Below, in pieces: positions 35,700 to 44,863 of a DNA stretch of 64,000 nt. Position numbers and translations under genes: made by a program. Source of the DNA: Marispirochaeta sp963667435 (GTDB taxonomy: Bacteria > Spirochaetota > Spirochaetia > JC444 > Marispirochaetaceae); assembly GCA_963667435.1 (NCBI GenBank), contig OY763414.1, positions 1,178,001 through 1,242,000 on the forward strand. The letters run 5' to 3'. Each line of letters opens with the position of its first letter. Position 1 is the first letter of the stretch. The notes under the pieces are model-generated. The model was given only the letters and a program-made list of their open reading frames with translations. It was not told where the DNA came from and did not search any database.

Positions 35700-36815
35700 A
35701 TGAAAAAATTACTTTCTGTTGTCATCATCCTGGCGGTTTCAGTCGCCCTCTTCGCAAACGGACAAAGCGAAGATACTATTAAAATCGGAGTTGCCGGAGC
35801 CCACTCAGGAGACCTGGCTTCTTACGGACTTCCTTCAGTTAAAGCAGCTGAACTGGTAGTTGCAGACTGGAACGCCAAGGGCGGTGTTCTAGGAAAACAG
35901 ATCGAACTCGTGGTGGAAGACGATCAGTGTAAACCTGAAGTTGCAACCAACACGGCATCTAAACTTGTAAGTGAAGGTGTTGTTGCTGTAATCGGGCATA
36001 TCTGTTCCGGTGCAACAAAATCTGCTCTCGGAATCTACAAGGATTCAAATATCCCCGTAATTTCCCCCTCTGCCACCAACCCCCCCCTCACCCAGAGCGG
36101 TGACTACCCCAACTTCTTCCGCACAATTGCACCGGACGATGCCCAGGCACTTTTAGATGTAGAGTTTGCTGCCGATGTTCTGGGACTTACCAAGGTTGCG
36201 ATACTCCATGATAAGGGTGACTACGGAAAGGGTTTTGCTGAGTTTGCAAAATCATTTATCGATGCTCGCTCAGACATTGATGCGGTAATTTTTGAAGGTA
36301 TTCAGGTTGGCGCTGTAGACTACTCTGCAATCATCAATAAGGTTGATGCTTCCGGTGCACAGGCTATTATCTACGGTGGTTACCACCCCGAAGCCTCCAA
36401 GCTTGTCAGCCAGATGAAGTCCAAAGGTCTGGACATTGCATTCATCTCTGATGATGGAGTAAAAGACGACACTTTTATCAAGGTTGCAAAAGACGCCGCC
36501 GAAGGCGTTTATGCTTCAGGTCCTGTTGATACCTCCAGCAATCCCATGGCAGTAAAAGCAACCAAGGATCACCAGGAGAAATACGGTGAAGATCCGGGCG
36601 CATTCTTCCTGAATGCATACGCCGGAACCCTTGCCATCCTGAATGCGATTGAAAAAGCCGGAACCACCGACTACGATGCAGTAGTTAAGGCGCTCCGCTC
36701 CGAGTATGTTGATACCCCTCTGGGAAGCATAAGCTTCGATAAGAAGGGAGACGCCATCGGTGTTGGATTCTCCGTATACCAGGTTCAGAACGGTGCTTAC
36801 GTAGAGCTCAAATAA
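35700..36815 (+). CDS. livK: Branched-chain amino acid binding protein
   Basis: A 371-residue periplasmic binding protein of the Leu/Ile/Val family (type I fold): KIGVAGAHSGDLASYGLPSVKAAEL at the start of the mature part and the pocket segments VIGHICSGATKSAL and NPPLTQSG. The signal peptide ends FANGQ without a lipobox Cys, as is typical for spirochaete binding proteins, so it is soluble in the periplasm. AAGGAG precedes the ATG. First gene of livKHMGF; two perfect stem-loops separate it from livH. Confidence 0.93.
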   Translation: MKKLLSVVIILAVSVALFANGQSEDTIKIGVAGAHSGDLASYGLPSVKAAELVVADWNAKGGVLGKQIELVVEDDQCKPEVATNTASKLVSEGVVAVIGHICSGATKSALGIYKDSNIPVISPSATNPPLTQSGDYPNFFRTIAPDDAQALLDVEFAADVLGLTKVAILHDKGDYGKGFAEFAKSFIDARSDIDAVIFEGIQVGAVDYSAIINKVDASGAQAIIYGGYHPEASKLVSQMKSKGLDIAFISDDGVKDDTFIKVAKDAAEGVYASGPVDTSSNPMAVKATKDHQEKYGEDPGAFFLNAYAGTLAILNAIEKAGTTDYDAVVKALRSEYVDTPLGSISFDKKGDAIGVGFSVYQVQNGAYVELK

Positions 36816-36821
36816 CTTGCT

Positions 36822-36854
36822 GATATTGTCATAATAGATTATTATGACAATATC
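36822..36854 (+). other. Perfect stem-loop after livK
   Basis: GATATTGTCATAATA-GAT-TATTATGACAATATC, a 15-bp perfect stem with a 3-nt loop, starts six nt past the livK stop. There is no T run, so it looks like an mRNA-stabilising or partly attenuating hairpin that would keep livK message in excess over the permease genes. Confidence 0.7.
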
Positions 36855-36873
36855 ACTAACCATCGCATAACAA

Positions 36874-36900
36874 GAACAGGCCCGGATAACGGGCCTGTTC
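36874..36900 (+). other. Second stem-loop between livK and livH
   Basis: GAACAGGCCCG-GATAA-CGGGCCTGTTC, an 11-bp perfect GC-rich stem followed by CGCGTTTAGG and, 18 nt later, the livH ATG. Like the first hairpin it lacks a T run. Two hairpins in tandem fit differential expression of binding protein over permease. Confidence 0.7.
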
Positions 36901-36918
36901 CGCGTTTAGGAAGCAGCA

Positions 36919-37827
36919 ATGAACCTTGACTATTTTATTCAGCTGGCCCTTTCCGGGATGACCCGGGGCAGTATTTATGCCCTTATCGCCCTGGGATACA
37001 CCATGGTGTACGGAATTATCCAGCTGATCAACTTCGCCCACGGTGAGATCTACATGATCGGAGCCTTTACAGCTCTTATTGTAGCCACCGTACTCAATAT
37101 GACAGGCATGCCGGGTATTGCGGTATTCATAATTGCCATGATTATCGCCATTATCTACTCCGCCTCCTATGGAGTAACCATGGAAGCCCTGGCTTACAAG
37201 CCGGTGAGAAAAGCCCAGCGGCTCTCTGCACTTATCAGTGCCATTGGAATGTCATTCTTCCTGCAGAACTATGTTCTGCTTGCCCAGACCTCAGACTTTG
37301 TATCCTTTCCCAAACTTATCCCCCAGTTTAAATTCCTGGATGATATAAGCAATGTTGTAAGTTCAACACAGATTCTGATTTTCGTGGTTACAGCTGTAGT
37401 AATGATTGCCCTTACTATTCTGATCAAGTTTACCAAAACAGGAAAGGCCATGCGGGCAACAGCTCAGGATAAAACCATGGCACTTCTGGTTGGTATAAAC
37501 ATAAACCAGGTTATTGCCGTAACCTTCCTTATAGGTTCAGCAATGGCAGCTGTGGGAGGAGTACTCATCAGTTCCCATGTTGGACAGATAAACTTCTACA
37601 TCGGCTTCCTGGCTGGAATTAAAGCCTTTGTAGCTGCTGTTCTTGGTGGAATCGGTTCCATACCGGGAGCGGTTCTGGGAAGTTTTGTACTCGGACTGAC
37701 TGAAAGTTTCGGTGCCGGATATATATCTTCAGACTACGAAGATGTATTCGCCTTTATTATCCTCGTTCTGATCCTGATTTTCAGACCTTCAGGTCTGCTT
37801 GGCCGGGCGCAGAAGGAAAAGATATAG
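36919..37827 (+). CDS. livH: Branched-chain amino acid ABC permease
   Basis: A 302-residue permease of the LivH type with eight hydrophobic helices and the family motifs GSIYALIALGYTMVYGIIQLINFAHG-like start (residues 13-38) and the EAA-type cytoplasmic loop GKAMRATAQDKTMALLVGININ. It ends RPSGLLGR, as usual. It follows livK after two hairpins and precedes livM by 10 nt. Partner of livM in the inner-membrane channel. Confidence 0.95.
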   Translation: MNLDYFIQLALSGMTRGSIYALIALGYTMVYGIIQLINFAHGEIYMIGAFTALIVATVLNMTGMPGIAVFIIAMIIAIIYSASYGVTMEALAYKPVRKAQRLSALISAIGMSFFLQNYVLLAQTSDFVSFPKLIPQFKFLDDISNVVSSTQILIFVVTAVVMIALTILIKFTKTGKAMRATAQDKTMALLVGININQVIAVTFLIGSAMAAVGGVLISSHVGQINFYIGFLAGIKAFVAAVLGGIGSIPGAVLGSFVLGLTESFGAGYISSDYEDVFAFIILVLILIFRPSGLLGRAQKEKI

Positions 37828-37837
37828 GGGCAGTATA

Positions 37838-39130
37838 ATGAAGAATACACAGCATATTTTTACAGAAATGAAAAAATCCCTGATAATATCAATCTGGTTT
37901 GTATTTCTTACCTTCCCGATTATGGTTATCAAGGTAAATACCGTTGAAAATATTATCATCTGGCGGTGGCAGAATCTCTGGATTATAGCAGTTCTGAGTT
38001 TTATATTTTCATGGATCTGGCGGATAATGCTTGAGCGCAAGGAACGTGGAGAAAAGGTATTCAGTATTCTCTGGCTTATACCACGTCCAGTGCGCAACCT
38101 CAGCAGACTTCTGCCCTCCAGGATCCGCACCCCGGAGGCGGTAAAAGCTTCCCTGAACAACCGGAAAGTTTCCCGGTCCCTTCTGAGTCTGCTGATGGTC
38201 GCAGCAATCGCCTTTCCTTTTATATCGGGCTTCTATCAGACAAGTATTATGACTACGGCGCTTATGTATGTAATCCTCGGCCTGGGTCTGAATATTGTAA
38301 TAGGCCTGGGAGGAATGCTTCATCTGGGATACGCGGCATTCTACGCCGTGGGAGCATATACCTACGCCATTCTCTATCAGCATTTCGGTATCAGCTTCTG
38401 GCTGGCCCTGCCGCTGGGAGCGGTAATTGCAATGCTCTTCGGAGTACTGCTTGGTTTTCCTGTTCTTCGTCTGAAGGGCGACTACCTGGCAATTGTAACC
38501 CTCGGTTTTGCCGAGATTACCCGAATTGTTCTGGAAAACTGGAATGATTTTTCTTCAGGCCCCTCCGGCATTGCAAACATAGCCAGACCGGACCTGTTCG
38601 GTATCAAGCTCTCCGTCCCCCATGCAACAATATTCACCTACTTCATAACATTAGCCCTGGTAGTCTTTACCATATTTGTAGTCAGACGACTGGAAAACAG
38701 CCGCCTGGGCAGAGCCTGGGAAGCAATGCGTGAAGATGCCATTGCATCAGAATCCATGGGTGTAAATATTACAACCACCAAACTTACAGCCTTTGCTCTT
38801 GGTGCTTTCTGGGCAGGACTTGTGGGTGTTATCTTTGCGGCGAAAACAACCTTTGTTAACCCAGCAAGCTTTACCCTGCTCGAGTCGGTACTTATTCTCT
38901 GTATTATTGTACTGGGTGGCATGGGATCCACTGCCGGAGTAATTGTCGGTGCCTTGATAATATCCCTTCTGCCCGAATACCTTCGCGTATTCTCAGAATA
39001 CCGCATGCTCATCTACGGAGCCATCCTTATCCTTATGATGGTTTTCCGTCCCAACGGTATTATTCAGAAAGTTCGTAAAAACTATACCTTCCAGGCTTCA
39101 GATGATACTACGGGAGGTTCAAATGAGTAA
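37838..39130 (+). CDS. livM: Branched-chain amino acid ABC permease
   Basis: A 430-residue permease. Residues about 1-125 form an extra N-terminal region with two or three helices (WFVFLTFPIMVIKVNT; WIIAVLSFIFSWIW), longer than the roughly 320 of compact LivM, followed by the LivM core (LGLNIVIGLGGMLHLGYAAFYAVGAY; GDYLAIVTLGFAEITRIV; GRAWEAMREDAIASESMGVN). Start ATG 37838 chosen, with GGGG upstream. It overlaps livG by 8 nt. Confidence 0.93.
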   Translation: MKNTQHIFTEMKKSLIISIWFVFLTFPIMVIKVNTVENIIIWRWQNLWIIAVLSFIFSWIWRIMLERKERGEKVFSILWLIPRPVRNLSRLLPSRIRTPEAVKASLNNRKVSRSLLSLLMVAAIAFPFISGFYQTSIMTTALMYVILGLGLNIVIGLGGMLHLGYAAFYAVGAYTYAILYQHFGISFWLALPLGAVIAMLFGVLLGFPVLRLKGDYLAIVTLGFAEITRIVLENWNDFSSGPSGIANIARPDLFGIKLSVPHATIFTYFITLALVVFTIFVVRRLENSRLGRAWEAMREDAIASESMGVNITTTKLTAFALGAFWAGLVGVIFAAKTTFVNPASFTLLESVLILCIIVLGGMGSTAGVIVGALIISLLPEYLRVFSEYRMLIYGAILILMMVFRPNGIIQKVRKNYTFQASDDTTGGSNE

Positions 39131-39914
39131 TCCTGTCCTTAACGTAAAAAACCTTACCATGAACTTCGGCGGATTACGGGCCGTGGACGATGTCTCTTTA
39201 CGGATTGACCAGAATGAGATCGTCGCTCTGATCGGTCCAAACGGTGCGGGGAAGACAACCTTCTTCAACTGTGTAACCGGAGTCTATAATCCGACAGCCG
39301 GTGAGATTGAGATCATTCCTCCTGGAAAATCCGCTGAAATTATCAACAGGATGAAACCCAATAAGATTACCGAAAAAGGTCTTGCCCGGACATTCCAGAA
39401 CATTCGTCTGTTCCAGAACATGACAGTACTTGAGAACATTATGATCGGCCGGCATTGCAGGCTTAAAGCGGGTATTCTTGGGGCCATTTTCAGAGATAAA
39501 GCAACACGGGAAGAGGAAGAACGGCTCGTGCATGAAAGCTACGAGATCCTAAAAAAGATAGGTATCGAACGCTATGTTAACGAGCTGGCCAAGAACCTCC
39601 CCTACGGCGCACAGCGGCTTTTGGAGATTGCCCGGGGACTGGCAACAGAACCCTTCCTGCTTCTCCTGGATGAGCCGGCGGCAGGTATGAATCCACAGGA
39701 AACCAAAAGCCTTGTAGACCTGATTCTCAAATTGCGGGAAACTGAAGATGTAACAATCTTCCTGATCGAACATGATATGAGCCTGGTTATGACCCTCTCA
39801 GAGCGGATTTACGTTGTTGATTACGGACAGCTGATTGCCACCGGAAATCCGGATGAGATTAAAAACAACGACAAGGTTATCAAGGCTTATCTGGGAGAAG
39901 ATGTACATGCTTAG
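39123..39914 (+). CDS. livG: Branched-chain amino acid ABC ATPase
   Basis: About 263 residues. Walker A GPNGAGKTT, signature region LPYGAQRLLEIARGLA, Walker B LLLLDEPAAGMNP, and the H-loop IEHDM. LivG proteins are longer than LivF and carry the GLARTFQNIRLFQNMTVLEN segment seen here. ATG 39123 follows GGGAGG and lies inside the last codons of livM. Its 3' end overlaps livF by 8 nt. Confidence 0.95.
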   Translation: MSNPVLNVKNLTMNFGGLRAVDDVSLRIDQNEIVALIGPNGAGKTTFFNCVTGVYNPTAGEIEIIPPGKSAEIINRMKPNKITEKGLARTFQNIRLFQNMTVLENIMIGRHCRLKAGILGAIFRDKATREEEERLVHESYEILKKIGIERYVNELAKNLPYGAQRLLEIARGLATEPFLLLLDEPAAGMNPQETKSLVDLILKLRETEDVTIFLIEHDMSLVMTLSERIYVVDYGQLIATGNPDEIKNNDKVIKAYLGEDVHA

Positions 39915-40617
39915 ACTGGAATCAATCTCAACCTACTATGGCAACATACAGGCACTCAAAGAAGTTAGCCTTACCATCAATGAAGGTGAAATTGTAACCC
40001 TCATCGGTGCAAACGGTGCCGGTAAATCAACAACCCTTATGTCGATCTGCGGAGTAACGCCCCCCAGAGAAGGAAAAATCTTCTTTGAAGATGAGGATAT
40101 CACTCATCTTTCAAGCGAGAAAATCGTTACCAGGGGAATAAGCCAGGTTCCCGAAGGGCGCAGGATTTTTCCCTTCCTGACGGTTCAGGAAAACCTCGAC
40201 CTTGGAGCCTTTTTGCGGAAAGACAGACCTGCTATAGCTCAGGATCTTGAATATGTTTTTGAACTGTTTCCCCGTCTAAAAGAACGACGCCACCAGCAGG
40301 GAGGAACCTTGAGCGGAGGAGAGCAGCAGATGCTGGCTATCTCCCGGGCTCTAATGGGCCGACCGAAGGTTCTTCTGCTGGATGAACCCAGTCTGGGTCT
40401 TGCACCTATTCTGGTACAGCAGATATTCAAGATTATCCGGCAGATAAACAAGGATAACAACACTACCATCTTTCTGGTGGAACAGAATGCCAACCTGGCA
40501 CTTAAAACCGCCCATAAAGGTTATGTTATGGAAACCGGAAAAATAACCCTTTCCGACTCGGCGGACAACCTGCTTTCCAATGAAGAGGTTAAGAAAGCCT
40601 ACCTGGGCGGAGCATAA
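39907..40617 (+). CDS. livF: Branched-chain amino acid ABC ATPase
   Basis: About 236 residues. Walker A GANGAGKST, signature LSGGEQQMLAISRALM, Walker B VLLLDEPSLGLAP, H-loop VEQNA. ISQVPEGRRIFPFLTVQENL is typical of LivF. ATG 39907 is used; ATG 39901 two codons earlier is too close to the ribosome site. Last gene of the operon, followed at once by a terminator. Confidence 0.95.
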   Translation: MLRLESISTYYGNIQALKEVSLTINEGEIVTLIGANGAGKSTTLMSICGVTPPREGKIFFEDEDITHLSSEKIVTRGISQVPEGRRIFPFLTVQENLDLGAFLRKDRPAIAQDLEYVFELFPRLKERRHQQGGTLSGGEQQMLAISRALMGRPKVLLLDEPSLGLAPILVQQIFKIIRQINKDNNTTIFLVEQNANLALKTAHKGYVMETGKITLSDSADNLLSNEEVKKAYLGGA

Positions 40618-40632
40618 AAATCTGCCTGAAAT

Positions 40633-40663
40633 AAAAAAACCCGGAGCAATCCGGGTTTTTTTT
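40633..40663. terminator. Bidirectional terminator between livF and the chemoreceptor gene
   Basis: AAAAAAACCCGG-AGCAAT-CCGGGTTTTTTTT: a stem with A run before and T run after, so it can end both the liv operon (plus) and the ODP-chemoreceptor operon (minus). Confidence 0.85.
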
Positions 40664-40678
40664 GTGTTTCACGCCTAT

Positions 40679-41521
40679 CTAATTTCCATCATCCATGAGG
40701 TCACTCAGACCGGTATAGGCAAAAGCCAGGGTATGAACAATTACCTGAGACTCCTTCAGCGAATCAAATGTCGACTCCAGGGTCTTGGTTCCATCCTGAA
40801 GGGCAGAACTCTCCTGAACAAGGGCAGCGGAGATTTCACTGATAGCCTCGGCCAGTTTGCTCTCTTCCGCCTGGGCATCACTGAAACTCTGGCGAACCTC
40901 GGCAATGTCCGTACTGAAATCACCGATAATTTTAGTAAACTGGTTTACATATTCATTCATCTTGCCCATGAAGTTGGTAAACTCATTGAGCGAATCTGTA
41001 ATCTCTTTCGTAAACTTGGCAGTCTGCCCGGCCAGATTTCTCACTTCACCGGCAATCACTCTGAAACCTTTGCCAAACTCTCCAGCCCTGGCTGCCTCGA
41101 TGGAAGCATTGATTGCAAGTACATTGGTTTTTTCCGATACGTCCGCAATGGATCCGGTTACCTTCTTAATGGCATCCGTTCTTTTCCTCACATTTAAAAA
41201 CAACTCCTCCATTTCATTGGATATGTTTTTAACATTGCCGATCTCTTCCACCCTGTTTTCCAGTTCACTGTCCAGTCTCCGTGTTTCGTGGATGATTTCA
41301 CCCATTTTCTGGTCTATCCTGCGGGTATTGTCGGAGACATGGCTGCTGGTTGAACGGAATTCTTCAAATGTGGAGACGATACTTTCCAGAGAATCTTTGG
41401 CGTAGTCGATATTATCAGTAATAATACCCATTGAACGTTCGGTTATTTCACCAAGCATTACCGACTTGTTGTAACCCAGGACAATCCTTCTCTGAGCCCT
41501 GGAGTTCAGATTATCATCCAC
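40679..41521 (-). CDS. Soluble methyl-accepting chemotaxis protein
   Basis: A 280-residue chemoreceptor with no membrane helix and no sensor domain: a coiled coil from about residue 15 leads into the signalling tip KTNVLAINASIEAARAGEFGKGFRVIAGEVRNLA (about 125-160) and back to the C-terminus. Cytoplasmic. It starts three nt after the ODP stop, so the two are coupled. The missing input domain is probably provided by the ODP protein, as known for chemotaxis-linked ODP in Treponema denticola. Confidence 0.88.
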   Translation of the reverse strand: MDDNLNSRAQRRIVLGYNKSVMLGEITERSMGIITDNIDYAKDSLESIVSTFEEFRSTSSHVSDNTRRIDQKMGEIIHETRRLDSELENRVEEIGNVKNISNEMEELFLNVRKRTDAIKKVTGSIADVSEKTNVLAINASIEAARAGEFGKGFRVIAGEVRNLAGQTAKFTKEITDSLNEFTNFMGKMNEYVNQFTKIIGDFSTDIAEVRQSFSDAQAEESKLAEAISEISAALVQESSALQDGTKTLESTFDSLKESQVIVHTLAFAYTGLSDLMDDGN

Positions 41522-41524
41522 GAA

Positions 41525-42292
41525 TTACCCCCTGACGCCTGCAAAACCAAGATAATCTATACCGCAGTCTATACTCTCAAACCAGGAGAAGAAGCGCTGT
41601 ACCAGTTCCTTTTTCATGATGGCACCATGCTGAGGCGCCATCATTGATATCTCATAATTACGGCACAGTTTTATCCAGGCACTTACCGCCCGATTGCTGG
41701 TCATAGCACGCTGATGAAATCCCTGCATGAGAGGAATATGGGATTCAAAATCCTCCACCAGAGGATACTCCTTTCCAGCCGGGAATATCGCCGCCCCTAT
41801 ATCGCCGCTGAAAAGTATCTTTGACCGTGGATCGTAGACGCTGAAATTACCGGGAGAATGAAGGAAATGCGCGGGAATAATGCTCAGATCTACAGTTCCG
41901 CATCCCAGGGAACCGCCGTCATCGTCGAGGGAAACAATCCTTTTTGTATCCACCAGTCCGAAATGGGGTACAAAACGTTCCCATAAGGAGTGGATATAAA
42001 CAGTCGCCCTGGTTACCCCCAGCCAGAGTGCAATTCCGGAAGAAACATCCGGATCCTGATGAGAAAAGAAGATAGATTCAACATCATCAAGATTTATATA
42101 CCTGCTGGCTACGGAAACAACCCGCGAAAAAAGGTGTACACCGCCTGGATCAAGAAGAATACCCTTTCCCGAGTTAATTATCAGATACTGGTTTGTCTGT
42201 ACTGCACCAGAAGAGACATCGCTGTCCCATCCGAGCCATATCACTTTATGATCATTTTCCTCAAAAAGTATTTCACCGCGGTTTATGTTCAT
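41525..42292 (-). CDS. ODP-type di-iron metallo-beta-lactamase-fold protein, likely O2/iron sensor
   Basis: About 255 residues of the flavodiiron-like MBL fold without flavodoxin domain. Metal ligands are visible: FFSHQDPDVSSG (H, D, D), the His in PAHFLHSPGNFSVYD, the Asp in ILFSGDIGAAIFP, and the His in MMAPQHGAI. The HQDPD form instead of HxExDH marks the ODP group, which in Treponema denticola binds Fe and O2 and signals to a chemoreceptor. ATG 42292 has GGAGGG upstream; the longer frame lacks one. Coupled to the soluble chemoreceptor gene. Confidence 0.85.
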   Translation of the reverse strand: MNINRGEILFEENDHKVIWLGWDSDVSSGAVQTNQYLIINSGKGILLDPGGVHLFSRVVSVASRYINLDDVESIFFSHQDPDVSSGIALWLGVTRATVYIHSLWERFVPHFGLVDTKRIVSLDDDGGSLGCGTVDLSIIPAHFLHSPGNFSVYDPRSKILFSGDIGAAIFPAGKEYPLVEDFESHIPLMQGFHQRAMTSNRAVSAWIKLCRNYEISMMAPQHGAIMKKELVQRFFSWFESIDCGIDYLGFAGVRG

Positions 42293-42369
42293 GGCGAGCC
42301 CTCCAGGAGTTGAATATTCAGGCTCCTGTAATACGCGGAGCCTCACCGGAGAAAAGTATATCAGAAAAC

Positions 42370-43206
42370 TCAGCCATTATATAGTCTAATCATTTGTTCA
42401 GCCGTTATCTTCCAGGAATTTTTCATTGCCTGTCGCAGAGCGACATAGTCGTTATTTCCCTCAGACGCTGCATTGCGAACCTCATCCATGGCACTCACTA
42501 ACAGTCCGGAAAAAAAGTTAATCTTGCGGATACCCCTTCTGACAGCTTCCCGGACAGCTTCGTCGGGAATTCCCGTTGCCCCGTGAAGTACCAGAGGTGT
42601 ATCAGTTTTACCGGCAATCTCACTGATTATTTCCTGCCGCAGCCTGGGAGTCTCTTTATAGAGCCCGTGAGCCGTCCCAACAGCCACAGCCAGGGCATCA
42701 ATACCTGTTTCACTGCAGAATCTGGCGGCTTCAACCGGATCAGTAAATACAGAAGATCTACCTGAGTCCACTACCCCTGCAACGCCCTCATCCCCGAGTA
42801 TGGGTCCAAGTTCCGCCTCTGTCCCTGCACTGTAACGGGCAGCAAGGGATACAACCCTGGCGGTAATTTCAACATTCTCAGTAAAGCTTTGCTTTGATGC
42901 ATCTATCATTATCGAAGTGAAACCCGAATCCAGAGCTTCCTGAATTATATCCACTTCCGAAGGCTTTGCATGATCCAGGTGCAGCACTACCGGAACAGAG
43001 GCAGAGTTGCAAACCGAAAGCAGAGATGGGACAAACAGTTTACCGCCGAGTACTTCCCAGTGGCGGGTAGCCACACCAATTATTACCGGACGTCCCGAGG
43101 CTTCCGCAGCATCCAGACACCCGCGGGCCATTTCCAGATCCACACAATTGAAAGAAGCGATGCCTCCGGTTGATTCTTCCAGAATTCCCTTTAAATTTAC
43201 CAGCAT
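42370..43206 (-). CDS. Class II fructose-bisphosphate-type aldolase
   Basis: A 278-residue zinc-dependent aldolase of the FbaA/GatY/KbaY family. Visible: the zinc site HLDHAK (about residue 77), EAELGPILGDEG, the second zinc His in VGTAHGLY, LVLHGATGIPDEAV, and KINFFSGL binding phosphate. It resembles tagatose-bisphosphate or other sugar-phosphate aldolases more than the glycolytic enzyme. Three nt after the FGGY kinase gene, in the sugar-acid cluster, where it would split the phosphorylated intermediate. Confidence 0.88.
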   Translation of the reverse strand: MLVNLKGILEESTGGIASFNCVDLEMARGCLDAAEASGRPVIIGVATRHWEVLGGKLFVPSLLSVCNSASVPVVLHLDHAKPSEVDIIQEALDSGFTSIMIDASKQSFTENVEITARVVSLAARYSAGTEAELGPILGDEGVAGVVDSGRSSVFTDPVEAARFCSETGIDALAVAVGTAHGLYKETPRLRQEIISEIAGKTDTPLVLHGATGIPDEAVREAVRRGIRKINFFSGLLVSAMDEVRNAASEGNNDYVALRQAMKNSWKITAEQMIRLYNG

Positions 43207-43209
43207 ATT

Positions 43210-44754
43210 CTACACCTCTATGTTTTCAAGAAATATCATATATTTTTCCGCATCATCATAAATACCGGAAGCATTCAGACTGCTGTAAAGCTTCTCTCTG
43301 ATTATTGCAGCCTGCCTGTAAACGGGAACAACAGCCTCATCCGGCAATATCTCCCGTCCCTTTTCAGGCTGTACTTTTCTGAAGGCAGAAAGGTAATCAG
43401 ACGACAACCCCAGACTCACCTGTGCACTTATCAAGGCCCCCAGGGCAGAAGCTTCTGTAGTTTGAGGAAGAGAGACCGGTAAAGCGAAAACATCTGCCTG
43501 AAGCCGATTAAACAGATCGAAACGAGTCAGTCCGCCCGCAACTACAGTTCTTTTCAGAGGCAGCTTTAAAAGGTCTTTGATCAGTGTGAGGTTTGCACCC
43601 ATCTCGAGCACTATTGACTCAAGAACAGCTCTTGCCATGTCAGCTCGTGTGTTTGCCAGGGTAAGATTAAAGAACATACCTTTTGCTTTCGCATTCCAGT
43701 AAGGTGCTGCACTTCCCTTGAAGTGTGGTAATGCAAGAACTCCATTTGCACCTGCCGGAACATTCTCAATTAGATGGTTAATCTCTCCATATCCGTCACA
43801 ATCCTCATCAGGAGCAAACTCCCGTGCGAACCAGCTGTATAGAATACCTGTGGTCAGGATACCTGCTTCCACCACCCATTGCCCCGGGATTGCAGCCATG
43901 CTGCATAGAGTTTTCATTTCTGGATGAAACACCGGGGTCGCCACTGGAGAAATCATAAACGAACCAGTACCGGTATTAGCCTCCACCGATCCAGGCGCAA
44001 TAACACCCATTCCAAGGGCAGCCACCTGTTGATCTCCACCAGCGAGGATTACCGGAATGTTTTCTGAAAGTCCTGCCTCATCTGCAACTGCCGGCAGTAG
44101 TTCGCCCGCAATTGTCCCCGGAGGAACAACTTCAGGCAGAGCACTCTCTTCAATACCGATAATTTCAAGCAGCTGCTTACTCCAGATGCCCGACGATATG
44201 TCCAATAATTGTGTACGACAAGCCTGAGAATGGTCTGTGATGTATTTTCCGGTAAGGAGATATACAACGTAATCCTGAACCCCTACAAACCTTGCACTAC
44301 GTTTAAAAATCTCAGGTTCATTAGTCTTAAGCCAGAGTATTTTTGGTGCGCTGAAATAGGGGTCAATATGTAAACCCGTTAGAGAATAGACATCTTCCGG
44401 TGAGATTTTAGAACGAATATAGTCGCACTCAGCATGAGAGGTTTTGTCCTGCCACATTATTGCGTCATATATAGGAGTTCCATCATCATCCATGGCTATG
44501 ACAGAAGCCCGCTGACTGGTTACAGAAACTGCAAGAATATCAAGTTCCCTGGAATCCTTCCTGAAACGTCCACATTCAGAAAGAATTTTGCGAACACCGA
44601 TATCCCAGCTGCTACAAAGCTGTCTAACTTTTCCATCATTAAGAAATATTGGGGAATACGCACATGAAGCAGCGAAGAGTTCTTTCCCCTCCAGTGAATA
44701 TAGAATTCCCCTGACACTGGAGGTGCCTATATCGAGAGACAGTATAGTTTTCAT
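43210..44754 (-). CDS. FGGY family carbohydrate kinase
   Basis: A 514-residue kinase with both FGGY halves: SLDIGTSSVRGILY at the N-terminus, MWQDKTSHAECDY, then EANTGTGSFM and VVAGGLTRFDLFNRLQADVF near the ATP site. Similarity is to xylulokinase and gluconate kinase of the FGGY type. In this cluster with a GntP permease and a 2-hydroxyacid dehydrogenase, an aldonate or keto-aldonate substrate is likely, but specificity is not decided by sequence. Confidence 0.9.
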   Translation of the reverse strand: MKTILSLDIGTSSVRGILYSLEGKELFAASCAYSPIFLNDGKVRQLCSSWDIGVRKILSECGRFRKDSRELDILAVSVTSQRASVIAMDDDGTPIYDAIMWQDKTSHAECDYIRSKISPEDVYSLTGLHIDPYFSAPKILWLKTNEPEIFKRSARFVGVQDYVVYLLTGKYITDHSQACRTQLLDISSGIWSKQLLEIIGIEESALPEVVPPGTIAGELLPAVADEAGLSENIPVILAGGDQQVAALGMGVIAPGSVEANTGTGSFMISPVATPVFHPEMKTLCSMAAIPGQWVVEAGILTTGILYSWFAREFAPDEDCDGYGEINHLIENVPAGANGVLALPHFKGSAAPYWNAKAKGMFFNLTLANTRADMARAVLESIVLEMGANLTLIKDLLKLPLKRTVVAGGLTRFDLFNRLQADVFALPVSLPQTTEASALGALISAQVSLGLSSDYLSAFRKVQPEKGREILPDEAVVPVYRQAAIIREKLYSSLNASGIYDDAEKYMIFLENIEV

Positions 44755-44793
44755 TTAAAACCTCGACTTTTGACAAGAAAAATATTATTCTTG

Positions 44794-44850
44794 CCCCGGG
44801 GAAGCGGCCACGACCGGTCGTAATGGTTGGCGCCTGTCAACCGGCCGCGG
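44794..44850 (-). other. Structured intergenic element
   Basis: Between the GntP stop and the FGGY kinase start. GCGGCC (44804-44809) pairs with GGCCGC (44843-44848); inside lie the palindrome ACGACCGGTCGT (44810-44821) and the hairpin GGTTG-CAACC. Together they can fold as a compact three-way junction. GC-rich compared with its neighbours; function unknown. Confidence 0.5.
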
Positions 44851-44863
44851 CTTGCCTTTCCCC

